Assembly: GCA_963210315.1 (NCBI GenBank)
Contig: OY723310.1
Coordinates: 1,178,001-1,242,000 of the forward strand
Source: Rhynchopus euleeides
Taxonomy: Eukaryota; Euglenozoa; Diplonemea; Diplonemida; Diplonemidae
Length of the DNA stretch: 64,000 bases
Direction: 5' to 3'
The translations under genes and the position numbers were made by a program. Each line of letters opens with the position of its first letter. The stretch's first letter is position 1. The notes under the pieces are model-generated. The model searched no databases and was not told the origin of the DNA. It worked only from the letters and a program-made list of their open reading frames with translations. Positions 20,027 through 29,200 of the stretch are shown here, in pieces.

Positions 20027-23000
20027 ATGGTGGCGGGAGTGGGAAATGCGTGTGCTGGCCAGCAGCAGCAGCAGGCGGAGATGGGACTGCGCGTCGTGGT
20101 GGTTGTGGACACGACCGGGTCGATGGGCAGCTACTGCACGTCGCTGAGCGACACGCTGCCGCAGATCTTCTCCGTGCTGCGGGTGCTGATGGTAGGGCGG
20201 GCACAGGTCGACATCGTGGCGTACGAGGACTACTGCGACGGTGACCGGCTGTGCCGCTTCTGCTACGGGGGCGAGGAGGAGGCGATGGCGTTTGCGAAGC
20301 AGCTGCGCGCAGGGGGCGGGGGCGACCACCCTGAGGCGTCGAAGACAGCGCTGAACGAGGTGGTGACGCACCTGCGTGCGGCGGACCGCGGGCACACGAT
20401 TGTGCTGTTCTACACGGATGCGCCGCCGCACACCTCGCGCACGGGCGGCGGGAACCGGCAGCAGGAGGTGGCTGCGCTGCAGGGGGCAGACCCCGGGCAC
20501 GACTGGATGGCCATCTGCCGGGCGCTGGACGGGCTGGGTGCGCACACATACACGTTCGTGCCGAACAGCAACGACGTGCTGACGCGGTACCATGCGCTGC
20601 TGGGGCCTGTGGTGCGGCTGCCCAACACGGACCCGGCGACAATCACGCGTGCCACGATGGGGGTGCTGCTGCAGCTGATGGGGCAGGAGTTCCCGGGTGC
20701 GGATGCCTACTCCGGCAGTGTGGTGCGGTTCGTGTCGGGGCCGCCTATGGAGGGGCTGACGGAGGCACGGTGCGGCGGGTACCTGACGACGGGTGTGGAG
20801 GCGGCGGACCCCAACGTGGACCAGCTGATGCAGATGGGCTTCGGTGAGGCAGACGTGCGCGAGGCGCTGCGCATGAGCCGGGGCAACCGCGAGGCGGCGG
20901 TGGAGCTGCTGGTGAGTGCGCAGGTCACGGGGTCCGGCGCGCAGGGGCTGGTGTCGCTGGAGCGTGGGGACATGCGCTTCGAGGCCCTGGAGGGGTGGCG
21001 GCGTGACCTGAACACGCTCGTGCCGCTCTTCACCGCAGACGCGGCCTTCCAGGACCAGGTGTTCCGCACGCTGCGGGAGCTGATCACACCGGAGCGGCCG
21101 GAGCGGGCGCTGGCACTGACGTACAACCGCGTGGTCGGGCTGCTGTGGCGGCTGGCCTGCAGGCGGCGCGAGGACGAGCGGCTGGGCGGGCTTGCCGAGG
21201 CGCTGGGGAAGTGCGTCACACTGCTCTCTGGGGAGAAGCAGGCAAGCCTGCGGGCGTGGATCGACGAGTCGTACGACCAGACGGCCGAGGTGTGTGAGAT
21301 GATCCAGGCTGTAGGTGTCGAGGGCGGGGTGCTTGTGCTGGACCGGGCTGCGGCGCCGGAGCTGCCGTCGAAGGACGACATGCGATCGCTGGTGCACGCG
21401 CCGACACCGAGCGTGCTGGCCGCGGTGCAGAAGCTGCTGACGTCTGCGGTGCTGGTCAGCGGGGAGGAGGCGGCGCGGGTGAAGCTGCCGCGGGTGGACG
21501 GGGACGACGAGGTGCCGCTGTGGGTGCCTGTGGGGCTGGGGGACAAGGACCTGTTCTCCGTCCTGCCACACCTGGCGCTGCCCGGGCTGCTGGTGACGCT
21601 GCGGCCCGCGTGCATCATGGCCATCCTGGCGTACCTGAGCGGGAACGTGCACCTGAAGCAGCGGGCTGCGGCGCTGCTGGAGCGTGTGAAGGGGAAGTGG
21701 ATTCCCGCCATCGCGAAGCTGGAGGACTACCCGGAGATCCTGGCCGCTGGGTTCGCGAAGCTTGTGTCGCGCGTGCCGGAGTTCCTGACGGAGGAGGAGG
21801 CGGCGCTGTACGCAAAGGTGGCACGCGTGGTGCGTGTGCGCAACGGTCAGAACCTGCGGGTGGAGGTGGCGTGCGGGTACCGCCCACACAAGGAGCGCCT
21901 GTACTTCGACGACAAGGTGGTGTGCACGCGGTGCGGGGTGGAGCGCTCGGCGTCGCTCGTGGTGGGCGGGGTGTGCGGGCTGTGCCTCGACCCAGAGAGG
22001 GCGGGTCACCCGAACGAGGAGCCGCAGGAGGCGGGGCGGTCGCACCTGGTGGAGTGCAGGACGTGCACCGCCATCTACGCCGTCGTGAACGTGCAGCTGC
22101 TGAACGTGGAGCCGAAGTGCTGGTACTGCAGGAAGGGGAAGCCCGCCCCGACGGTGTCGTGTTCGGGGTGCAGGAACCGGTTCGTGCGCCCTGATAGGGA
22201 CGGGGGTGCGGCCGCGTTCACATGCCAGGAGTGCATCCACCGCCCGCACGATGCGGTGCACACGGAGGAGGCTGTGTACAGCAGGCTGCAGGCGGAGAAC
22301 CCTGCGCTGTACGGCCTGCTGGGGTTTTCCCCGGCACACGCGGAGGCCCTGGCGTCCTCGATGAGCGTGTACAAGCTGTGGAACAAGCACCCGGAGGTGT
22401 TTGCCGCGGCGGGTGCGGGTGACGGGGCGGCCGCCGCCCTGCCGGAGGTGGCCACGTGGCGGAAGCACGAGGTGCTGAACCTGCCTGCCGTGGCTGACGG
22501 GGTGCGGCAGCGCATGTCGCAGGGGGAGCTGACGGACGTGTGCAACCTGTGCTTCGAAGACGTGGCGGTGGCTGGGCTGGAGAGCGCGTGTGGGAACTGC
22601 GACAACGTCGCGTGCCGGAAGTGCCTGCGGGCGTGGTACGCGTCGCTGCAGCCCGGGTGCATGTACACACCGACGCTGGGGCTTTGCCCGTTCTGCAAGC
22701 GCCGCCCGACGGGCAGCATGCTGTCGCGATACAACAAGCGAGCGTGCGCCGTGGTCACTAGTCGGAAGAACCGGGTGGAGGAGACGGCGCTGCGGGCTGA
22801 CATGTGCTACGGCTGGTGTGCCGGGTGCTACAAGGTCAAGGAGGCGTTCCCAAAGGTGTGCGGGGCACACGTCGACGCCGCGAAGGTGAAGGGCTTCCGC
22901 TGCACCGAGTGTGTTGAGGCCGAGGGCCAGAGGCGGGCGGCGGAGGAGGCAGCCGGGGACCCCGAGGCCCGGACGTGCCCGTCGTGCGCGGCACCGACTG

Positions 23001-23137
23001 TGAAGGCGGACGGGTGCAACCACATGACATGCCTGTGCGGGTGCGACTGGTGCTGGGAGTGTGGCGGGGACTACACCAACGCAGACATCTACGAGCACAT
23101 GGAGGAGGCACACGGAGGGATCGGGGTGGAGTACTGA
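20027..23137 (+). CDS. vWA-UBA-RBR-type E3 ubiquitin-ligase-like protein
   Basis: 1036 aa. Residues about 20-215 are a von Willebrand A fold with a MIDAS-like DTTGSM (D28). Residues about 261-300 are a UBA domain (DQLMQMGFGEADVREAL…GNREAAVELL) that should bind ubiquitin. Several CxxC zinc-ribbon pairs follow (about 630-740). Residues about 839-890 form a RING-like C-x2-C series (CNLC, CGNC, CRKC, CPFC). A Cys-rich middle follows (MCYGWCAGC, CTEC). Residues 984-1012 match the RBR catalytic domain: CPSC then DGCNHMTC then WCWEC. C997 aligns with the catalytic cysteine of the GGCNHM motif in HHARI/parkin-class ligases. Single exon. The order vWA-UBA-RBR is unusual. Ligase activity is inferred from motifs. 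Confidence 0.88.
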   Translation: MVAGVGNACAGQQQQQAEMGLRVVVVVDTTGSMGSYCTSLSDTLPQIFSVLRVLMVGRAQVDIVAYEDYCDGDRLCRFCYGGEEEAMAFAKQLRAGGGGDHPEASKTALNEVVTHLRAADRGHTIVLFYTDAPPHTSRTGGGNRQQEVAALQGADPGHDWMAICRALDGLGAHTYTFVPNSNDVLTRYHALLGPVVRLPNTDPATITRATMGVLLQLMGQEFPGADAYSGSVVRFVSGPPMEGLTEARCGGYLTTGVEAADPNVDQLMQMGFGEADVREALRMSRGNREAAVELLVSAQVTGSGAQGLVSLERGDMRFEALEGWRRDLNTLVPLFTADAAFQDQVFRTLRELITPERPERALALTYNRVVGLLWRLACRRREDERLGGLAEALGKCVTLLSGEKQASLRAWIDESYDQTAEVCEMIQAVGVEGGVLVLDRAAAPELPSKDDMRSLVHAPTPSVLAAVQKLLTSAVLVSGEEAARVKLPRVDGDDEVPLWVPVGLGDKDLFSVLPHLALPGLLVTLRPACIMAILAYLSGNVHLKQRAAALLERVKGKWIPAIAKLEDYPEILAAGFAKLVSRVPEFLTEEEAALYAKVARVVRVRNGQNLRVEVACGYRPHKERLYFDDKVVCTRCGVERSASLVVGGVCGLCLDPERAGHPNEEPQEAGRSHLVECRTCTAIYAVVNVQLLNVEPKCWYCRKGKPAPTVSCSGCRNRFVRPDRDGGAAAFTCQECIHRPHDAVHTEEAVYSRLQAENPALYGLLGFSPAHAEALASSMSVYKLWNKHPEVFAAAGAGDGAAAALPEVATWRKHEVLNLPAVADGVRQRMSQGELTDVCNLCFEDVAVAGLESACGNCDNVACRKCLRAWYASLQPGCMYTPTLGLCPFCKRRPTGSMLSRYNKRACAVVTSRKNRVEETALRADMCYGWCAGCYKVKEAFPKVCGAHVDAAKVKGFRCTECVEAEGQRRAAEEAAGDPEARTCPSCAAPTVKADGCNHMTCLCGCDWCWECGGDYTNADIYEHMEEAHGGIGVEY

Positions 23138-23149
23138 CGCTGATTCTTG

Positions 23150-23335
23150 CTGGGCGGTGTTGCACAGTGGAACCCCACCCCCTGGAGCGGGGGTCAGAGC
23201 GGGGGTCGGACTGCCAATTTTCGGGGCCCCACTCACGTGTTAGTCAAACCCCCGATAGCGGGTACAGACCCCCGATGTACCCCCGCTTCAACGACCGCCC
23301 AAAAGGGTCTACCCTGACGTGCGGGAGACCACCGT
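23150..23335. repeat. Degraded palindromic element end, tentative
   Basis: AAAGGGTCTACCCTGACG…GGAGACCACCGTG resembles the outer end of the element at 11790-11965, and is preceded by imperfect CCCCCGATAGCGGGT repeats. Divergence is high. Confidence 0.35.
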
Positions 23336-23770
23336 GTGGGGCCTGGGGCACGCCGGGGGGCGGGGAGGGTGCGTGAGTGTGTGTGTGTGCGGCGGAGTCC
23401 GCGTATGAAAATTTCATTCGAGCTCTGGGCCTGTTTTCCAGTATTTCGGAACCGGTCCCCCACCCCCTTCTTTACAACACAGGCTGGATAAAACACTGGA
23501 TCTCAACACAACCTGCATAACGAGTGAAGGGAGATCATCCTGGTGCTTCCTTCTACTTCTATTTCACTAAAACCCCCCCCCCCCCTTCCACATCCCTTTC
23601 CCCTTCTCACGCTGCTCCGAGATGCCCGACCGGATGTGCCCGCCCAGCACCCACTGCTAACCGAGGGGCGGCGCACTCCCTTCAGCCATCGGTCTCATCC
23701 AGAATCGTCTCATCTGACATCGGACGTGCACACATGCACACACAGGAGGAGAGAGGGATACACGGGCAGG

Positions 23771-26254
23771 ATGTCACAGGCCGACCTCCACGGGGTCTCC
23801 TCCGGTAACACCGGCCCCCAGGCCGGTGGCCAACAGGCCGCCCCCCTGCCCCCCCTCGTTTTCAACGAACCCCGGGAATACACCCTCGGGCCCCTCCCCC
23901 CCCTGTACCGCGCGGCGCATGTCCGCGCCATCCTCCGCCATCTCCAGTGGGAGGCGCATGTCGAGGAGCCGAAGGACGGCGTAGCCGTCGTCATCGCGGA
24001 CAGCCCCCCCCCCTCTGGCACCCCCCCCACATGGTCGGTGCAGGTGAACGGCAAGGCCGTGGCCCTCACGGACACGGCGATGCTGGAGGAGGAGAAGCGG
24101 CGGCTGGCGGAGGAGCGGAAGAAGGGAGAGGAGCTGGACCGCCTCAAGAGGCGGTACGACGGCCTCCAGGCCAGAGTGCGGGAGGAGCGCGAGGCGGCGG
24201 CGAAGGCGGGCCGGGCCGCCAAGTCCAGGACGCACCTGGGGAAGACCGGACGCGGGGGTGGCGCCGCAGCGGCTGCGCAGCAACACGCGCAGCAGGCCCG
24301 CCAGCGCGTGGAGCGGCTCCAGAAGGACCTGGAGCGTCTGGGCCGCCGCCTGGTGGCCCTCGGCCATGACCCCGCCGCAGCCACCGCCGCCGCCACCGCA
24401 GCTGACCCCGGCGCCAGTGCCCCCACGCAGGACGGCGTACCCGCGCTGCAGCAGGAGGTGCAGCGCCTGCATGATCTGCTCAAGGAGCAGCAGAGACAGC
24501 AGGACCTGCAACGGCAGCGCCTTGAGCAACAACTCGCTGCACAACAAGGCCACCAGCAAGCGACCACGCAAGGGGAGCGCGCCGAAGTGCGGCGACTTCA
24601 ACAGGAGCTTGGGGAGCAGAGGGCAGCCGCGCAGGAGGAGCACGCCGAGGTACGGCGACTCCATCAACAGCTCGGGGAGCAGCAAGCCCGGCAGGATGAG
24701 CTCCTGCAGCGCCTGGCAGCCCAGCAGCGCCAGCTGGACGACCTCCAGGAGCGTCCCGCCGCGACCCCCCCTCAGCCTGGCACGCCGAAGGCTGTGCGCG
24801 AGCTGAAGACGCAGCTGGAGGGGCAGGGCGTGGAGCACGCCCGAGTGCACGGGGAGCTGCGCGGCCTGCTTGTTGGCCTGCGCAAGGACGCGGAGAGCGG
24901 CCTCGGGGAAGAGCGCCGCAGGGGTGAGGCCCTCGGCGGGAGGGCGGCGAAGCTGGAGGCGAGCCTCCGGGCAGTGCGGGAGCAGCTGCAGCAGCACGCC
25001 ACCCGCCACGACCAGGGCGAGGAGCACCGCAACGCCCTGCTCGCGGAGGTGCAGGGGGCCCGGGAGGCGATGCTGGGGCTGCAGGGGAGCGTGGGGGAGG
25101 CGCAGCAGGCACTGCCCCAGCTCCAGGCGAAATCCCTGCAGACGGGGATGAGCGGCCTCCGCAAGGAGCTCAAGTCCTTCAAGGACGAGCAGAGGAGGGT
25201 GAGCAGCGCGGGGCAGGCAGAGGTCGCCCGCATCACGGCCGCGCTGAGCGAGCAGCAGCAGAAGGGGGTGGAGCTGCTGTCGCGTATGGCCGCCGTCGCC
25301 GATGAGGGGCGCCTCAGCCAAGCCCAGGCGGACGCGCGCCTGACAGCCGCCCTCGCCGACGTGCAGGCGACAGCGCAAGCGACTGCGGAAGGCCTGCGGG
25401 CCGCGAGCGAGCAGCAGCTGGGCGAGCTCCGGGAGGAGCTGGGCAGGCAGCGCGTGGGCAACGATGCCCAGCAGGCCATGGTGGCGGACGGGCGGCGGCA
25501 GCTGGAGGGGATGCGCGCCGAGCTCGCTGAATCACAGCGGGCAGTCGCGGAGGAGACGAGGGCGCACCTCGCCGAGCTCCACCACCACTACCATGCCCAG
25601 CCCGCCCGGGGGAGGCCAGGTGAGCAGCGCAGGAGCCGGTGCCGCTCCCCGCGGCGGGCCCGCAAACGCGAGGGCAGGGACACCTCCAGGGAACGGGAGA
25701 GGGCCTCGGCGACCCTGCAAGAGGTCATCCGCGAGGATGCGCAGGTGAGGGAGGCGCTGCTCCATGCAAATGCAACGGCAACGGCAGCAACAACAACAGC
25801 AACAACGGCGCCACCCCCCCCAGTGGCGGCAACAGCGGAGCCGGCCAAGACTGAAACGGCAGTCGCGCCACCACCGGCGGGGGCTGACCAACCTGCCCCT
25901 ACAGCCAACGCTGACCTCGAACCCCCCGCGTCTGATAGCAACAACAACACCACCACCGCCACCTCCGCAGCGCCCGCAGCCGCCCCTGCGCCCGGGGATA
26001 CACCCGTGCCCGCACCGCAGCAGCAGCAGCAGCCTGACCCCGGATGCGGAGGCGAAGGGCAGCCCCCGGCGTCCGAGCAGCTACCCCCCCCTCAGCAACC
26101 CGCGCTCGGGAACAAAGGGGCCGAGGCCGGACAAGGGGACGCGGCAGCTGATCAGGACGTCAACGACACACCCCGGGTGGCGGGGAAGGGCGCGGGCAAG
26201 AACGGCAAGGCACCCCGACTGTGGAGGGGGGCTAAGCGCTACACCCCCTACTAG
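23771..26254 (+). CDS. LINE ORF1: coiled-coil, probable RNA-binding protein
   Basis: 827 aa from the first ATG of the frame. Proline-rich start, then a long coiled coil rich in Glu, Arg and Gln (EEEKRRLAEERKKGEELDRL…; repeated QQELGEQ-type heptads), an Arg/Ser segment (RRSRCRSPRRARKR), and a low-complexity Ala/Thr/Pro/Gln tail. LINE ORF1 proteins typically trimerise through a coiled coil and bind RNA; there is no RRM or CCHC knuckle here. The ORF ends in TAG (26252-26254), in the same frame as ORF2. Part of the coiled coil has an internal repeat (24575-24680, a GEQ…EEHAEVRRL-type unit twice). Confidence 0.85.
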   Translation: MSQADLHGVSSGNTGPQAGGQQAAPLPPLVFNEPREYTLGPLPPLYRAAHVRAILRHLQWEAHVEEPKDGVAVVIADSPPPSGTPPTWSVQVNGKAVALTDTAMLEEEKRRLAEERKKGEELDRLKRRYDGLQARVREEREAAAKAGRAAKSRTHLGKTGRGGGAAAAAQQHAQQARQRVERLQKDLERLGRRLVALGHDPAAATAAATAADPGASAPTQDGVPALQQEVQRLHDLLKEQQRQQDLQRQRLEQQLAAQQGHQQATTQGERAEVRRLQQELGEQRAAAQEEHAEVRRLHQQLGEQQARQDELLQRLAAQQRQLDDLQERPAATPPQPGTPKAVRELKTQLEGQGVEHARVHGELRGLLVGLRKDAESGLGEERRRGEALGGRAAKLEASLRAVREQLQQHATRHDQGEEHRNALLAEVQGAREAMLGLQGSVGEAQQALPQLQAKSLQTGMSGLRKELKSFKDEQRRVSSAGQAEVARITAALSEQQQKGVELLSRMAAVADEGRLSQAQADARLTAALADVQATAQATAEGLRAASEQQLGELREELGRQRVGNDAQQAMVADGRRQLEGMRAELAESQRAVAEETRAHLAELHHHYHAQPARGRPGEQRRSRCRSPRRARKREGRDTSRERERASATLQEVIREDAQVREALLHANATATAATTTATTAPPPPVAATAEPAKTETAVAPPPAGADQPAPTANADLEPPASDSNNNTTTATSAAPAAAPAPGDTPVPAPQQQQQPDPGCGGEGQPPASEQLPPPQQPALGNKGAEAGQGDAAADQDVNDTPRVAGKGAGKNGKAPRLWRGAKRYTPY

Positions 26255-29200
26255 GGGGTGAGGCGCCCCCTCAAGGGGGGACCCGGCCTACACCCTAAGG
26301 CTTCCGGTTCCCCCGGCGGGGGCGCCGACCAGGGGATAGGGGGAGCGCCCGTGGCGCAGCACCCTCTCGCCGCCGGCGAACCCTCCCCACAACCCCCCCA
26401 TAGAAAACCAAAACCCGCAGGGACAGGAGTAACCTCTGCGGGACCCTTAGATAGAGCGAGAGAGCATAGAAGCCACGCCCCTGGGGCAGGAGAACCCCGG
26501 GGGCTTCGGGGAGGAGGGGGACAGGAGTACTCCCCCTCCTCAGTAGAGCAGGACGACCGATGGCTGGCAGAGATGGCGCAACGACTGCTGGCAGTGCGAG
26601 AGGCGGTGGCGAAAGATGGCAACTGCCAATACACCGGCCTCGCGGTGCAATGTGCGGGATGGACGGCGGCCTCTCTCAGAGCAGCTGTAGTCGAAGCCCT
26701 GGGACAGGACGCCGAGAGGCGAGCAACCTACGCGCCCGATATAGATGACCCCCGGGCACCCCCGTCCTACGACGACTACATCGCGGCGCAGGCACAGAGC
26801 GGGGTCTACGGGGACGGGGCTACACTCAGGGTAGCGGCTGAGGTGTTGGGGGCCCAGGTGTGGGTACTCGGCACTACGGATAGGCTGTACCTGGGGCGCG
26901 TCGGGTCAGGCGACAAAGTGATATGCCTCACGTGGAGGCCCTTCCACTACGACGTGCTGCGCATCCCCCTCACGCTAGCCAGGGAGTTAGCAGCCTCCAC
27001 CACAAACAGATGGAAACTCCCCACCGCGACTCCCACCCCTCCTCCAGTAGCTCCAACCGCAACCGCTGCTACCACAATCTCCCCGTTACGCGGCCCTGCT
27101 CCCAGGCCGCCGCCGCGACGCCCCGCGCCGCGGCCAGCGTCTCCTGGGGTACTCAGGGTGGCGTCAGCCAACGTCACGTCGCTGTCAACCCACTTGTGTG
27201 ATGTGGCGGACCTGAAGGCAGACGTTGTGGCCCTGCAAGAAACACGTGTCCCGGACCCCAGCAAGGGCACGCTCAGCAGCTACTTCGCGGCCCACGGCTG
27301 GTCCATGCACTGGGGTAAGGGCATGCCCAAGGTCAAGGGGGCCAATGGCTACGAGCAGACCCGACCCGGAGGAGTGGCAGTCATGGCAAAAGAGGGCCTG
27401 GTAGCGCAAGTGGTGCAACCGAAGACCAAGCTGGAAAAGAAGCTGCATGACAGTACCCGCCTGGTACACGTGGTGCTCGCAACCAGTAACGGCAAGACAG
27501 CGCTCCACATCCTGTGCGTTTATGGTCACTCTGGGATGGAGGTGCGAGTGCAGCGGGAGACCCTCCTGCAGGAGGCGCTGGACCTCGCAGCCGGCCTGGG
27601 GCAGGTGCCCGTGTTGCTGCTGGGGGACCTCAACACCAACCCGGAGACCAGTGCCGTCCTATCCCAGGCCTGCCGGGTGGGTGGTTGGACCGATGCGGCG
27701 GTCTCATACGCAGAGCTGAAACAGCAGGAAGTTCGGAACACCTGCTGGGCATCGAAGGAAGGCACCAGACTGGACATCTGCCTGCTGAACCCCTGCGCGG
27801 CGCCGGCCTTGCGCTCCGTCGAGGTGGCAGAAAAGGGCGAATACGGCATCCCCACGCACTGCCCGCTCTTCGTCGACCTCGATCTCGCCGCCTTCCGCCG
27901 ACCGAAGCAAATCTGCATCCTCCCCGCCCCCTTTCCTAAGTGCAGGCCCACGCTCGGGGGCGCTGCCGCCAGAGAGGTGCTGCTGGATGTGCTAACCGCA
28001 GAGGAAACGAAAGAGGGTGCAACAGGAGCGCAACTCCTCCGCCGGGCCTCAGCCTGCAGCGAGAACTTCCTGAAGCGTGTCCACGTGGGCCAACTCGGAA
28101 GGCAGGAAACGGCGTACACGGGCAGGGCGGAGGGTTACCACATGCAGCGGTCGAGGGTGGCCACCAAACACCGCCCCGCCTCCGCCCGAGGAGCGGGCGA
28201 CAAGAACACCCGGGCGAAGGACAAGCTGTTGGGGAACCTCCGGACCCTCATCCTGGAGGGCCGCCACCGACTGCTGGAGTCTGCGCCATACCCCCCCACA
28301 CCCAACGAAGAGCACGCCTGGGGCGCTGCGAAGAAGCGGCTGAAGGGAGGGGGCCTTCCCCCGGGGCTGGAGGCGGCGCTGGCGGGCACCACCTCACAAC
28401 TGCCGGACCTCGAGACGATGGAGATGGCCCTTGTCGCCCTGGAGGGATCTCAGCGAGGCATGTTCGACGCGCTCCGCGACGAAAGACTCCGCACGTGGAA
28501 GGCGAGGATGCAGAAGGCCTGGACGCAGGAGGCGGGGATAGTGTTCTCGTACCTCGCAGACCGCTTCTGCGCCCCTACCACCTTCATGCGCCGCGAGGAT
28601 GGCTCCTTCACGGCCTGCCCCAAGGAGGCGGATGAACTGCTGAGGAGCGATACTGCGTGGGGGGGCTACTTCCGGAAGTATGCGACGACGCCTGAGCCTC
28701 GCTGGGACACCTTCCGACAGAGGTACAGCGACTTCCTCCCTGACCCGGCCGAGATGGAGTGTAAGACCATTACGGCAGAAGACGTTGGGACAGCGCTGGC
28801 TAAAATGTCTACATCCACCTCGCCGGGCCTACACGGCTGGAGGGTGCACGAGCTGCGGCAACTCCCAGGGGACCTCCTCAAGTTGTTCGCGGAGGTGTTC
28901 AATGAGGTCGAGAGATCGGGCGAATGGCCGGAGCAGCTGATGCACGCCATGATTTGCCTCATTCCCAAGCCCGGCAGCTCAGGTGAGCCGCTGTCGCAGC
29001 GCCCCATCAGCATCACTCCCGTGCTGTACAGGGTGTGGGCAGCAATCCGAGTGAAGCCTGCGCTGAAGTGGCTGGAGAGCATTGCGCCTGAGGACTTGCA
29101 CGGATGCAGACCTGGCCACGGCGCGGAGGACCTCATCTGGCACCTGGCAGCACGGATCGAAGAGGCCCACCTCACAGGACAGCCACTGTACGGTGTCGCC

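Noticed and set aside
19970..23236. 1088-codon minus-strand ORF opposite the RBR-like gene
   Set aside because: His/Arg/Pro/Val-rich antisense shadow of a GC-rich gene; all recognisable domains are on the plus strand.
23774..25378. 534-codon minus-strand ORF opposite LINE ORF1
   Set aside because: Leu-rich antisense shadow of the Gln/Glu coiled coil; no independent motif.
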